Assembly: GCF_010384365.1 (NCBI RefSeq)
Contig: NZ_CP048397.1
Location: 3,782,001 to 3,846,000, forward strand
DNA from: Streptomyces sp. S4.7
Lineage (GTDB): Bacteria; Actinomycetota; Actinomycetes; Streptomycetales; Streptomycetaceae
DNA length: 64,000 nucleotides
Direction of reading: 5' to 3'
Both the position numbers and the translations under genes were made by a program. Positions within the stretch are counted from its first letter, which is position 1. The number at the start of each line of letters is the position of its first letter. The notes below the pieces were generated by a model. That model was not told the origin of the DNA. It did no database searches and was given only the letters and a program-made list of their open reading frames with translations. Below, piece by piece: positions 9,119 to 22,804 of the stretch.

Positions 9119-9161
9119 TGTGGACAACAACTTGAACCGCGTGGGTCGGCCTGACTACCGT
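9119..9161 (+). promoter_or_regulatory. Probable dnaA promoter with DnaA box
   Basis: TTGAAC (9132-9137) and TACCGT (9156-9161) are spaced by 18 bases and point toward dnaA. A perfect DnaA box TGTGGACAA lies at 9119-9127 just upstream of the -35 element, matching the known DnaA autoregulation in Streptomyces. The remaining 360 bp between rpmH and dnaA hold no other gene. Confidence 0.6.
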
Positions 9162-9247
9162 GACCGAACTCCGGATTCTTTTCCGCCGGTCTTCCCACCC
9201 CGTCCCGAGAACCACACATTCGTGGGACCAGCGAGAGAGCGTGCCCT

Positions 9248-11062
9248 GTGGCTGACGTACCTGCCGATCTTGCCGCAGTGTGGCCACGAGTGCTGGAGCA
9301 GCTCCTCAGGGAGGGCCAGCAGGGAGTCGAGCCCAAGGACAAACAGTGGGTGGAGCGCTGCCAGCCGCTCGCCCTGGTCGCCGACACCGCACTGCTGGCC
9401 GTGCCCAACGAGTGGGGCAAGCGGGTTCTCGAAGGCCGCCTCGCCCCGCTCATCAGCGAGACCCTGAGCCGCGAGTGCGGCCGGCCGATCCGTATCGCCA
9501 TCACGGTCGACGACTCGGCGGGCGAGCCCGCCCCGCTGCCGCAGCAGAGCCGCTACCAGAGCTCGCAGCACGACGACGGGCGCGACCCCCGTGACTCCCG
9601 GCACGACGACCCGAGGCACGACGCCCCGCGTCCGGAGGACTCCCGGCACGACGACATGCGCCCGGACGGCGGCTACCACCCCTACGGCCGCCGGTCCGAC
9701 GACGACGGCATGCCGACGGCCAGGCCCGCGTACCCCGACTACCAGCAGCAGCGCCCCGACCCCGGGGCCTGGCCGCGGACGCAGGAGGACCTGTCCTGGC
9801 AGCAGCAGCGGCTCGGCGGCTTCCACGACCGTGACCCGTACGCGACCGCGCGACCGCAGCAGCCCCAGCACGACTACCGGCCGCCGCAGTCACCGGAGAG
9901 CCGGCCGTACGAGCAGCAGCGCCCCGAGCGGCACGACCTGGACCCGCAGCAGTCCCGGCACGCCGGCCGGGGCGGGGCGACCGGACCGCTCGGCGCACAG
10001 GCGTCTCCGCCGCCGGGGCCGGGTGAGCATCACGCGCGCCTCAACCCCAAGTACCTCTTCGACACCTTCGTCATCGGGGCGTCCAACCGGTTCGCGCACG
10101 CGGCGGCCGTCGCGGTCGCGGAGGCGCCGGCCAAGGCGTACAACCCGCTGTTCATCTACGGCGAGTCCGGACTCGGCAAGACGCACCTGCTGCACGCCAT
10201 CGGCCACTACGCGCGCAGCCTCTATCCCGGCACGCGGGTGCGGTACGTGAGTTCGGAGGAGTTCACCAACGAGTTCATCAACTCCATCCGCGACGGCAAG
10301 GGCGACACCTTCCGCAAGCGCTACCGGGACGTCGACATCCTGCTCGTCGACGACATCCAGTTCCTGGCGAGCAAGGAGTCGACGCAGGAGGAGTTCTTCC
10401 ACACCTTCAACACGCTCCACAACGCCAACAAGCAGATCGTGCTGTCCTCGGACCGGCCGCCCAAGCAGCTGATCACCCTGGAGGACCGGCTGCGCAACCG
10501 CTTCGAGTGGGGCCTGACCACCGACGTGCAGCCGCCGGAGCTGGAGACACGTATCGCGATCCTCCGTAAGAAGGCCGTGCAGGAGCAGCTGAACGCGCCG
10601 CCGGAGGTACTGGAGTTCATCGCCTCGCGGATCTCACGCAACATCCGCGAGCTGGAGGGCGCGCTGATCCGGGTGACGGCGTTCGCCTCGCTCAACCGGC
10701 AGCCGGTGGACCTCGGGCTGACCGAGATCGTGCTCAAGGACCTCATCCCGGGCGGTGAGGACTCGGCCCCCGAGATCACCGCGGGCGCCATCATGGCGGC
10801 GACGGCCGACTACTTCGGGCTGACCGTGGAGGACCTCTGCGGGTCGTCGCGCAGCCGGGTGCTGGTGACGGCCCGCCAGATCGCGATGTACCTCTGCCGG
10901 GAGCTGACCGACCTGTCGCTGCCCAAGATCGGCGCGCAGTTCGGCAACCGCGACCACACCACCGTGATGCACGCGGACCGCAAGATCCGCGCGCTGATGG
11001 CCGAGCGGCGCTCCATCTACAACCAGGTCACCGAACTCACCAACCGCATCAAGAACGGCTGA
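9248..11062 (+). CDS. dnaA: Replication initiator DnaA
   Basis: Initiator ATPase of 604 residues. Domain I covers about residues 1-90. Domain II is a long Asp/His/Arg/Pro/Gln-rich linker (about 100-255) with repeated DSRHDD-like units, typical of the enlarged Streptomyces linker. Domain III begins near [13 protein letters not shown] and carries Walker A GESGLGKT (305-312) and Walker [10 protein letters not shown] (about 363-371). Domain IV holds the DNA-binding [20 protein letters not shown] and [11 protein letters not shown] (from 566). The GTG start is the family start. It is followed at once by oriC. Confidence 0.98.
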   Translation: MADVPADLAAVWPRVLEQLLREGQQGVEPKDKQWVERCQPLALVADTALLAVPNEWGKRVLEGRLAPLISETLSRECGRPIRIAITVDDSAGEPAPLPQQSRYQSSQHDDGRDPRDSRHDDPRHDAPRPEDSRHDDMRPDGGYHPYGRRSDDDGMPTARPAYPDYQQQRPDPGAWPRTQEDLSWQQQRLGGFHDRDPYATARPQQPQHDYRPPQSPESRPYEQQRPERHDLDPQQSRHAGRGGATGPLGAQASPPPGPGEHHARLNPKYLFDTFVIGASNRFAHAAAVAVAEAPAKAYNPLFIYGESGLGKTHLLHAIGHYARSLYPGTRVRYVSSEEFTNEFINSIRDGKGDTFRKRYRDVDILLVDDIQFLASKESTQEEFFHTFNTLHNANKQIVLSSDRPPKQLITLEDRLRNRFEWGLTTDVQPPELETRIAILRKKAVQEQLNAPPEVLEFIASRISRNIRELEGALIRVTAFASLNRQPVDLGLTEIVLKDLIPGGEDSAPEITAGAIMAATADYFGLTVEDLCGSSRSRVLVTARQIAMYLCRELTDLSLPKIGAQFGNRDHTTVMHADRKIRALMAERRSIYNQVTELTNRIKNG

Positions 11063-11200
11063 CGCGACCGGCGAACACCTCACGGCCGGCCCTCGGGCGC
11101 TTCGGGACACCGTCCCGGAGCGCCCTTCGTCATGTCCGGCGGGTGATCGGGACACGACAGGCGCTCAACCGCTGTTCGAATACGGGTCGTCGAGGGCCAC

Positions 11201-11773
11201 TTCTCCACAGAGAACGGCCCTGTCTGCCGTCCACACCCTGGGGATCGATAAGTTGTCCAGACTGCGTCCACAGGCTGGCCGGCCGGAATTGGATCATGCC
11301 AGGTCAGACCCCTGGGGATTTGTGGCCAACTCTCCTCCACAGCCTGTGGACAGTTTTCTCGCCCACAGGACCGAGGTCCGGTTGTCCACCGGCGGCCCAC
11401 AGGCAGCGGGCCGTTGCCCACAGCTTCGGCCCGCTTCTCCACACCGCTGTCCACTGTTCGGCAACAGAACACGTCTGTTCACCGTGTCGAGTGAAAGGCG
11501 TCACACCGAGGTTGTCCGGGACCCTGTGGGGAACCCCGGAAAAGCTGGGGACGACCCTGGGGAGAAGTCGGGGTGTCCTGTGCACCGGCTGTGCAGAACT
11601 TTCGGCCGTCCACAGAGCGACGGGGTTGTCCACCGTCGGCGCCCACAGGACCGGTGGACAAAAAAGCGGGTCCGACCTGCGAAAACGACGTTATCCACGG
11701 AATCCACAGGCCCTACTACTACTAACACCTGGAGTTACCTGGGAATCCGCTTGGAAGTGGGTGCTGTGCACAA
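11201..11773. other. oriC: Chromosomal origin oriC with DnaA box array
   Basis: The 888 bp between dnaA and dnaN has no gene. It holds about twenty DnaA boxes close to the Streptomyces consensus TTGTCCACA. Boxes in forward orientation start at 11201, 11227, 11253, 11264, 11333, 11359, 11382, 11393, 11414, 11435, 11447, 11606, 11626, 11691 and 11700. Reverse-orientation copies start at 11321, 11345, 11653 and 11765. They form a dense left cluster (11201-11455) and a right cluster (11606-11773), separated by about 150 bp with only weak matches. Counts depend on how many mismatches are allowed. Confidence 0.95.
11691..11724 (+). promoter_or_regulatory. Putative DnaA-trio unwinding element
   Basis: Two adjacent DnaA boxes (TTATCCACG at 11691 and GAATCCACA at 11700) are followed by GC-rich GGCC and then four perfect CTA triplets at 11713-11724. 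Read on the other strand this is a run of 3'-GAT-5' trios. Box, GC-rich spacer, trio is the order of the basal unwinding system described in Bacillus subtilis. The match is by pattern only. Confidence 0.55.
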
Positions 11774-11950
11774 CTCGGCGCCGGACCGCGCCCGGCCGGT
11801 CGTCGCGACTTGACCCCGAGCAGCACCGAGTGTCGGTGCGGTACGTCAGACTGGTCCCCGGCAACCTCACCCTGCCCATGGCGGAGTGAGCTCATGCCGA
11901 CGACGAAGAAGGCCGGCAGGGCGAGTCAGCAACAGCAGGAGGCGGTTCCG

Positions 11951-13081
11951 GTGAAGATCCGGGTGGAGCGCGATGTACTGGCGGAGGCGGTGGCCTGGGT
12001 GGCCCGCAGCCTCCCGGCCCGTCCGCCGGCCCCCGTTCTTGCGGGCCTTCTGCTGAAGGCCGAGGAGGGCGCGCTCAGCTTCTCCAGCTTCGACTACGAG
12101 GTCTCGGCCCGGGTCTCGGTGGACGCCGAGGTGGAGGAGGACGGCACCGTCCTCGTCTCCGGCCGGCTCCTCGCCGACATCTGCCGTGCCCTGCCCAACC
12201 GGCCGGTGGAGATTTCCACAGACGGTGTACGGGCGACGGTGGTCTGCGGCTCCTCCCGGTTCACCCTGCACACACTGCCTGTGGACGAGTACCCGGCACT
12301 GCCGCAGATGCCGACCGCCACCGGCACCGTGCCCGGTGAGGTCTTCGCCTCCGCCGCCGCCCAGGTGGCCATCGCCGCGGGCCGTGACGACACGCTCCCG
12401 GTGCTCACCGGCGTACGGATCGAGATCGAGGGCGACACGGTCACCCTCGCCTCGACCGACCGCTACCGCTTCGCGGTCCGCGACTTCCTGTGGAAGCCGG
12501 AGGTCTCCGACATCTCCGCGGTCGCCCTGGTGCCCGCCAAGACGCTCCTGGACACCGCCAAGGCGCTCACCAGCGGCGACACGGTCACACTCGCCCTCTC
12601 GGGCTCCGGTGCGGGCGAAGGGCTGATCGGTTTCGAGGGCGCGGGCCGGCGGACGACCACGCGGCTGCTCGAAGGCGACCTCCCGAAGTACCGGACGCTG
12701 TTCCCGACGGAGTTCAACTCGGTCGCGGTGATCGAGACGGCGCCGTTCGTCGAGGCCGTCAAGCGTGTGGCGCTGGTCGCCGAGCGCAACACCCCCGTGC
12801 GGCTCAGCTTCGAGCAGGGCGTGCTCATCCTCGAAGCCGGTTCCAGTGACGACGCACAGGCTGTGGAGAGGGTCGACGCGAATCTCGACGGCGACGACAT
12901 CTCGATCGCCTTCAACCCGACGTTCCTGCTCGACGGCCTCAGCGCCATCGACTCGCCGGTCGCGCAGCTCTCCTTCACGACCTCCACCAAGCCGGCGCTC
13001 CTCAGCGGAAAGCCGGCGCTCGACGCCGAGGCCGACGACGCGTACAAGTACCTGATCATGCCGGTGCGGCTGTCGGGCTGA
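11951..13081 (+). CDS. dnaN: DNA polymerase III beta subunit (sliding clamp)
   Basis: Clamp protein of 376 residues made of three repeated domains, the ring that tethers the polymerase. It starts MKIRVERDVLAEAVAWV and ends with the family tail KYLIMPVRLSG. The GTG at 11951 follows CAGGAGG with eight-base spacing. An in-frame ATG at 11894 would add a 19-residue basic/Gln extension, but has no ribosome site and is atypical for the family. Confidence 0.97.
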   Translation: MKIRVERDVLAEAVAWVARSLPARPPAPVLAGLLLKAEEGALSFSSFDYEVSARVSVDAEVEEDGTVLVSGRLLADICRALPNRPVEISTDGVRATVVCGSSRFTLHTLPVDEYPALPQMPTATGTVPGEVFASAAAQVAIAAGRDDTLPVLTGVRIEIEGDTVTLASTDRYRFAVRDFLWKPEVSDISAVALVPAKTLLDTAKALTSGDTVTLALSGSGAGEGLIGFEGAGRRTTTRLLEGDLPKYRTLFPTEFNSVAVIETAPFVEAVKRVALVAERNTPVRLSFEQGVLILEAGSSDDAQAVERVDANLDGDDISIAFNPTFLLDGLSAIDSPVAQLSFTTSTKPALLSGKPALDAEADDAYKYLIMPVRLSG

Positions 13082-13239
13082 CCACGCGTCCCGCCGGGCC
13101 GTCGGTGCGCCGCCCACGGCCGGGGCGGTGTCACCGAGCCGTCCCACCGGGCCCGGCGTAGGCTCGGGCCGGGGACGCGGCACTGTCGCCGCCCGCCCCG
13201 CGCCTGAACGATTGTCGGCTCAACGCTTAAGGAACATTG

Positions 13240-14175
13240 ATGGAGCTCGGTCTCGTCGGCCTCGGCAAGATGGGCGGCAACATGCGCGAGCGCATCCGCC
13301 GCGCAGGCCACACCGTCATCGGATACGACCGGAACGCGGACGTCGCGGATGTCCACAGCCTCGAAGAGCTGGTGAGCAAGCTCAAGGGCCCCCGTGTCGT
13401 CTGGGTGATGGTCCCCTCCGGTGCGGCGACGCAGTCCACGATCGACGAGCTGGCGGGGCTGCTGTCCCCGGGCGACGTGGTCGTGGACGGCGGCAACTCG
13501 CGCTGGACGGACGACGAGAAGCACGGGGTGGAGCTGGGCATCAAGGGCATCGGCTTCGTCGACTGCGGTGTCTCTGGCGGTGTCTGGGGCCTTCAGAACG
13601 GCTACGCGCTGATGTACGGCGGCGACGCCGATCACGTGGCGAAGGTCCAGCCGATCTTCGACGCCCTGAAGCCGGAGGGCGACCGCGGCTCGGTCCACGC
13701 GGGCAAGGTCGGCGCCGGTCACTTCGCCAAGATGGTCCACAACGGCATCGAGTACGCCATGATGCAGGCCTACGCCGAGGGCTGGGAGCTGCTGGAGAAG
13801 GTCGACTCGGTCACCGACGTCCGCGAGGTCTTCCGCTCCTGGCAGGACGGCACGGTCATCCGTTCCTGGCTGCTGGACCTGGCGGTCAACGCGCTGGACG
13901 GCGACGAGCACCTGGACGCCCTCCGGGGCTACGCCGCCGACTCCGGCGAGGGCCGGTGGACGGTCGAGGCGGCCATCGACCACGCGGTGCCGCTGCCCGC
14001 GATCACGGCGTCGCTGTTCGCCCGGTTCGCGTCCCGGCAGGACGACTCGCCGCAGATGAAGATGGTCGCCGCGCTCCGCAACCAGTTCGGTGGCCACGCG
14101 GTCGAGCAGGCGGACGAGAGCACGCCGGGCAAGCCCGGTAAGCCCGTCAAGCCGGCCGGTCCCAAGAACAAGTAG
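13240..14175 (+). CDS. gnd: 6-phosphogluconate dehydrogenase, short decarboxylating form
   Basis: NAD(P)-dependent dehydrogenase of 311 residues (the short form) that converts 6-phosphogluconate to ribulose 5-phosphate with CO2 release. Visible are the Rossmann motif [12 protein letters not shown] at the start, [10 protein letters not shown], the CGVSGGVWG segment, and the catalytic helix [17 protein letters not shown]. The ATG at 13240 is preceded by AAGGA. The tail is Lys/Pro-rich. Its position between dnaN and recF is conserved in Streptomyces. Confidence 0.93.
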   Translation: MELGLVGLGKMGGNMRERIRRAGHTVIGYDRNADVADVHSLEELVSKLKGPRVVWVMVPSGAATQSTIDELAGLLSPGDVVVDGGNSRWTDDEKHGVELGIKGIGFVDCGVSGGVWGLQNGYALMYGGDADHVAKVQPIFDALKPEGDRGSVHAGKVGAGHFAKMVHNGIEYAMMQAYAEGWELLEKVDSVTDVREVFRSWQDGTVIRSWLLDLAVNALDGDEHLDALRGYAADSGEGRWTVEAAIDHAVPLPAITASLFARFASRQDDSPQMKMVAALRNQFGGHAVEQADESTPGKPGKPVKPAGPKNK

Positions 14176-14225
14176 CAGCCGTTCGCCCACGCGGCGGTGC
14201 CAGAGCGGGGAGGTCGGCGCGGTCC

Positions 14226-15362
14226 ATGCACGTCACGCATCTGTCGCTGGCCGACTTCCGCTCGTACGCCCGGATCGAGGTGCCGCTCGATCCGGGCGTC
14301 ACCGCGTTCGTGGGGGCGAACGGGCAGGGGAAGACCAATCTGGTCGAGGCCGTCGGCTATCTCGCCTCGCTCGGCAGCCACCGGGTCTCCTCGGACACCC
14401 CGCTGGTGCGGATGGGCGCCGAGCGCGCCGTGATCCGGGCCGCCGTCACCCAGGGCGAGCGCTCGCAGCTGATCGAGCTCGAACTCAATCCGGGCCGCGC
14501 GAACAGGGCCAGGATCAACAGGTCGTCGCAGGTCAGACCACGTGACGTGCTGGGAATAGTGCGGACGGTGCTGTTCGCGCCCGAGGACCTGGCGCTGGTG
14601 AAGGGCGATCCCGGTGAGCGCCGGCGCTTCCTCGACGAGCTGATCACGGCGCGCTCGCCGCGCATGGCGGGCGTGCGCTCGGACTACGACCGGGTGCTCA
14701 AGCAGCGCAACACCCTGCTGAAGTCGGCGGCGATGGCCCGGCGGCACGGCGGGCGCGGGATGGATCTGTCCACGCTCGACGTATGGGACCAGCATCTGGC
14801 CCAGGTCGGCGCGGAGTTGCTGGCCCAGCGGCTGGATCTGATCGAGACGCTTCAGCCGCTGACGGACAAGGCGTACGAGCAACTGGCGCCCGGAGGCGGA
14901 CCGGTGGCGCTGGAGTACCGTTTCTCCTCCGCCGGTTCCGAGGGCGGCGAGGTGCCGCGTTCCCGCGAGGAGCTGTACGCGCGGCTGATGGAGGCGCTGG
15001 CGGGGACCCGCAAGCAGGAGATCGAGCGGGGGGTCACGCTGGTGGGTCCGCACCGGGACGAACTGCTGCTGAAGCTCGGCCAGTTGCCGGCCAAGGGGTA
15101 CGCCAGCCACGGCGAGTCCTGGTCGTACGCGCTGGCCCTGCGGCTGGCCTCGTACGACCTGCTGCGCGGTGAGGGCAACGAGCCGGTGCTCGTCCTCGAC
15201 GACGTCTTCGCGGAACTGGACGCGCGGCGCCGGGAGCGGCTGGCGGAGCTGGTCGCGCCGGGCGAGCAGGTGTTGGTCACGGCCGCGGTGAACGATGACG
15301 TGCCGGGCGTTCTGGCCGGGGTGCGGTACACGGTGGCCGACGGCACGGTGGAGCGGACATGA
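14226..15362 (+). CDS. recF: DNA replication and repair protein RecF
   Basis: SMC-like ATPase of 378 residues for loading RecA at gaps. Walker [14 protein letters not shown] is near residues 30-42. The signature and Walker B are in the C-terminal part ([14 protein letters not shown], then [19 protein letters not shown]). It overlaps the next gene by four bases (ATGA), so expression of the downstream DUF721 protein is coupled. Confidence 0.96.
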   Translation: MHVTHLSLADFRSYARIEVPLDPGVTAFVGANGQGKTNLVEAVGYLASLGSHRVSSDTPLVRMGAERAVIRAAVTQGERSQLIELELNPGRANRARINRSSQVRPRDVLGIVRTVLFAPEDLALVKGDPGERRRFLDELITARSPRMAGVRSDYDRVLKQRNTLLKSAAMARRHGGRGMDLSTLDVWDQHLAQVGAELLAQRLDLIETLQPLTDKAYEQLAPGGGPVALEYRFSSAGSEGGEVPRSREELYARLMEALAGTRKQEIERGVTLVGPHRDELLLKLGQLPAKGYASHGESWSYALALRLASYDLLRGEGNEPVLVLDDVFAELDARRRERLAELVAPGEQVLVTAAVNDDVPGVLAGVRYTVADGTVERT

Positions 15363-15985
15363 GGGGCCCCGAACGGCCGGAGCGGTCCGCGAGGACCGGC
15401 GGCGCGTCCGCCGCGCCGCCCGATCCGGCCGCCGGGAGCGCGGGGCTGTCGGCGGTGCCCGATCCGGCAGCGCCGGCCCCCGCCGAGTCGTCGGGGGTCG
15501 ATCTGGCCCGGGTGGCTCTGCGGGCGGCGAAGGAACAGGCGCGGGCCCGTGGCGCGGCGGCCCAGCAGAAGAAGCAGGCCCGCCGGGGGGGCGGTCTGCG
15601 CTCGGGTTCGGGCGCCGACGGCCGCGATCCGCTGTCGCTGGGCGCCGCGATCAACCGGCTGATCACCGAGCGCGGCTGGGAGACGCCCGCCGCCGTGGGC
15701 GGTGTGATGGGCCGCTGGCCGCAGATCGTGGGCGACGACCTGGCCAAGCACTGTGTGCCCGAGCGGTACGAGGAGAACGAGCGGATCCTGACGGTGATCT
15801 GCGACTCGACGGCCTGGGCGACGCAGCTGCGGCTGCTGGCCCCCCGCCTGGTGGCACGGCTGAACGAGGACCTGGGGCACGGCACGGTGAAGGTGATCAA
15901 GGTGCGTGGCCCGGCCGGTCCCCCACGGCGCTTCGGCGCGCTGCGGGCCCCGGGCAGCAAGGGCCCGGGGGACACGTACGGCTGA
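15359..15985 (+). CDS. DUF721 (DciA-like) protein
   Basis: A 208-residue protein with a low-complexity N-terminal half (Ala/Pro/Arg-rich, with an [21 protein letters not shown] helix) and a C-terminal DUF721 domain from about residue 88, containing [37 protein letters not shown]721 includes DciA, the ancestral replicative-helicase loader, and the location between recF and gyrB fits a replication role. That role is inferred from family and context. Confidence 0.9.
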   Translation: MRGPERPERSARTGGASAAPPDPAAGSAGLSAVPDPAAPAPAESSGVDLARVALRAAKEQARARGAAAQQKKQARRGGGLRSGSGADGRDPLSLGAAINRLITERGWETPAAVGGVMGRWPQIVGDDLAKHCVPERYEENERILTVICDSTAWATQLRLLAPRLVARLNEDLGHGTVKVIKVRGPAGPPRRFGALRAPGSKGPGDTYG

Positions 15986-16052
15986 GCGGGGGCGCCCCGG
16001 CACCGGGCGCGTACGGCTGCCGGGGGGCGTACGCCGGTACGGCTTTGCCCCG

Positions 16053-16080
16053 GCCCGGCGGCAGGGCAGGTCCCGTACGG
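16053..16080. other. recF-gyrB intergenic region without a gene
   Basis: The 571 bp from 15,986 to 16,556 contain no convincing coding frame. They include GC-rich repeats of a GTACGG-type word (several copies between 15,975 and 16,085) just after the DUF721 stop, a hairpin at 16153-16180 and the gyrB promoter region. Confidence 0.4.
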
Positions 16081-16152
16081 CTGAGCGGGCCGCACCGCCG
16101 TTGACCGCCCCGTCGTTCGCGACCGCTCCGACGAGCTCCGCGAGGCGCCGCG

Positions 16153-16180
16153 AAGGCCCCAACAGCCCCTTCAGGGGCCT
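16153..16180 (+). terminator. Likely terminator of the recF operon
   Basis: AGGCCCC pairs with GGGGCCT across a 13-base loop. There is no long T-run, as is common in Streptomyces. Confidence 0.45.
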
Positions 16181-16316
16181 CACTTCAAACCTCTGCCATC
16201 GGGTCACTCCCGGCCTCTGCGGGGAGTGCTGTGACCTCGTCGTACGCCGACGGAGGGTGAGGTGTCCCGCACCGTAGCCGGAGGTTGACAGCCCGAAGCG
16301 CTCAAAGCCGGTGTGA

Positions 16317-18611
<2,295 letters not shown>

Positions 18612-18664
18612 GTCGGCCCCCCGCTGACCGCCATCGAAATGGCCGAAAGGAACTTTGACCAGCA

Positions 18665-21292
<2,628 letters not shown>

Positions 21293-21296
21293 AAGC

Positions 21297-22040
21297 GTGA
21301 GTGGAGCCACGGGCGCCGGATCGGCCGATTCCGGAGGGAACGGTGCTCGTGGCCCTGCCACGGACTCCCAGGGGATTACGGTGACCGGCACCCGGGGGCA
21401 GCAGCCCCCTTACGAGACGTACGGATCCGGGCAGCAGTCGCAGCAGGCGGCGCAGCCGTACCACCCGCCGCAGGCGTATCCGACGCCGCAGGGCGGGGGG
21501 ACACAGGGCGGACAGCAGCAGGCGCAGCCGCAGCCGCCTGTCCAGGTTGGCCAAGGACAGGGGCAGGGCGTGGGGCCGGGGCAGCCGGGACAGACACATC
21601 AGGGCGGCGTCCGGCCGCCCACGGCGTCGGGCGTGCGCCTGCCGCGCACGGGGGCGCGTACGACTCCGCGCACGCGTAGGGCGCGGCTGCGGGTGGCCAA
21701 GGCCGACCCGTGGTCGGTGATGAAGGTCAGCTTCCTGCTCTCCATCGCGCTGGGCGTGTGCACGGTCATCGCGGCGGCCGTGCTGTGGATGGTCATGGAC
21801 GCGATGGGCGTCTTCTCGACGGTGGGCGGGACGATCAGCGAGGCGACGGGCTCGAACGAGAGCAACGGCTTCGATCTCCAGTCGTTCCTCTCACTGCCGC
21901 GCGTGCTCATCTTCACGTCGGTGATCGCCGTGATCGACGTGGTGCTCGCGACCGCGCTGGCCACGCTCGGATCATTCATCTACAACCTGTCCGCGGGCTT
22001 CGTGGGGGGCGTCGAGTTGACGCTCGCCGAGGACGAGTAG
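21297..22040 (+). CDS. DUF3566 membrane protein
   Basis: A 247-residue protein starting four bases after gyrA, with its ribosome site (GAGGAG) inside the gyrA end, so it is co-translated. The first 125 residues are Gln/Gly/Pro-rich and disordered. The C-terminal DUF3566 region has two membrane segments (VSFLLSIALGVCTVIAAAVLWMV and LIFTSVIAVIDVVLATALATLGSFIYNL). The family is actinobacterial and always follows gyrA; the function is unknown. Confidence 0.9.
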   Translation: MSGATGAGSADSGGNGARGPATDSQGITVTGTRGQQPPYETYGSGQQSQQAAQPYHPPQAYPTPQGGGTQGGQQQAQPQPPVQVGQGQGQGVGPGQPGQTHQGGVRPPTASGVRLPRTGARTTPRTRRARLRVAKADPWSVMKVSFLLSIALGVCTVIAAAVLWMVMDAMGVFSTVGGTISEATGSNESNGFDLQSFLSLPRVLIFTSVIAVIDVVLATALATLGSFIYNLSAGFVGGVELTLAEDE

Positions 22041-22114
22041 GACACCCTTCCACCAGGCTCGACAAGGGGCCGGACGGCGGACGGGCGGGCAAGAGCACGG
22101 CCCCGGTATCGATT

Positions 22115-22143
22115 TTGGGACTGGCCCTGGAGTGCGCTAATCT
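22115..22143 (+). promoter_or_regulatory. tRNA-Ile promoter
   Basis: TTGGGA and TAATCT are separated by 17 bases, 13 bases before the tRNA. The same CTAATCTT -10 context occurs before the tRNA-Leu gene at 46,124. Confidence 0.55.
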
Positions 22144-22156
22144 TCAGGGGCAGCGC

Positions 22157-22230
22157 GGGGCTATAGCTCAGTTGGTTAGAGCGCATCCCTGATAAGGATG
22201 AGGCCACAGGTTCAAATCCTGTTAGCCCCA
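22157..22230 (+). tRNA. tRNA-Ile (anticodon GAT)
   Basis: Complete cloverleaf: acceptor GGGGCTA with TAGCCCC, D-arm AGCTCAGTTGGTTAGAGCG, anticodon loop CTGATAA, T-loop GTTCAAATC. Discriminator A; the CCA end is not encoded. Confidence 0.98.
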
Positions 22231-22237
22231 CAGCGCC

Positions 22238-22284
22238 GATCCGCCCGGACAGAGACTCTTCTGTCCGGGCGGATCGCTTTGTTT
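22238..22284 (+). terminator. Terminator after tRNA-Ile
   Basis: A 15-bp perfect stem (GATCCGCCCGGACAG with CTGTCCGGGCGGATC) is followed by GCTTTGTTT. Confidence 0.9.
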
Positions 22285-22412
22285 CGCGCGGGTGTTGACT
22301 GGTCGTCGTGGCCCCCGAGTTGGGGGCGCATATAGGTCACCGATCGGTATCGGTCGGTGTGTATAGTCGGGCGCCAGAAGGCCCCAAGGACAAGGAAAGA
22401 CGAGGTCGCGCG

Positions 22413-22547
22413 GTGAAGAAGCTTCTCCTGGTCGCACTGGCCGCCATCGGCGGGCTCCTCGTGTACCGCCAGATCCAGGCGGATCGCGCCGAGCAGGATC
22501 TGTGGACGGAGGCGACCGACTCCGTGCCCGCAGGTTCGGGTGTCTGA
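22413..22547 (+). CDS. DLW-39 family small protein
   Basis: A 44-residue peptide, MKKLLLVALAAIGGLLVYRQ followed by a charged tail with the conserved EQDLW motif. It has one N-terminal membrane helix and a short cytoplasmic tail, and matches the actinobacterial DLW-39 family of unknown function found near tRNA-Ile and gyrA. The GTG start follows an AAGGAAAGA site. A 17-bp hairpin follows the stop. Confidence 0.85.
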   Translation: MKKLLLVALAAIGGLLVYRQIQADRAEQDLWTEATDSVPAGSGV

Positions 22548-22564
22548 GACCCAGTAGTCGGTTT

Positions 22565-22600
22565 GCGAAGCCCCGGTCGCCCAGGCGACCGGGGCTTCGC
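22565..22600. terminator. Hairpin terminator after the DLW-39 gene
   Basis: Seventeen-base perfect inverted repeat (arms 22565-22581 and 22584-22600) with a two-base spacer and no T-run. Confidence 0.7.
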
Positions 22601-22804
22601 GCTGTCGTGGGGAGTCCGGCCGCGAGTTCACCTGAGCGAATGATTTGGTTGCTTTTGTGAAATTTCGGGGGCGGTGGCGGGTGGTGCCGCCGGCGGGGGC
22701 GTTACGGATCGGCTGCCCGCGCAGACAGGGGCCGGATCGGCGGGGCAGGATGGGCGGGCTGTTGGTGGTGGGCGGCGGGGCCGCCGGACGACAAGGGGAA
22801 GCTC

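Noticed and set aside
11143..11889. Plus-strand frames across the oriC interval
   Set aside because: They are created by repeated DnaA boxes, contain no domain and have no ribosome sites.
11894..11950. Upstream ATG for dnaN
   Set aside because: It would add 19 atypical residues and has no ribosome site, whereas GTG 11951 has CAGGAGG and gives the family length.
16285..16290. TTGACA as a gyrB -35 element
   Set aside because: No acceptable -10 follows at 16-19 bases; TAGACT at 16424 is too far away.
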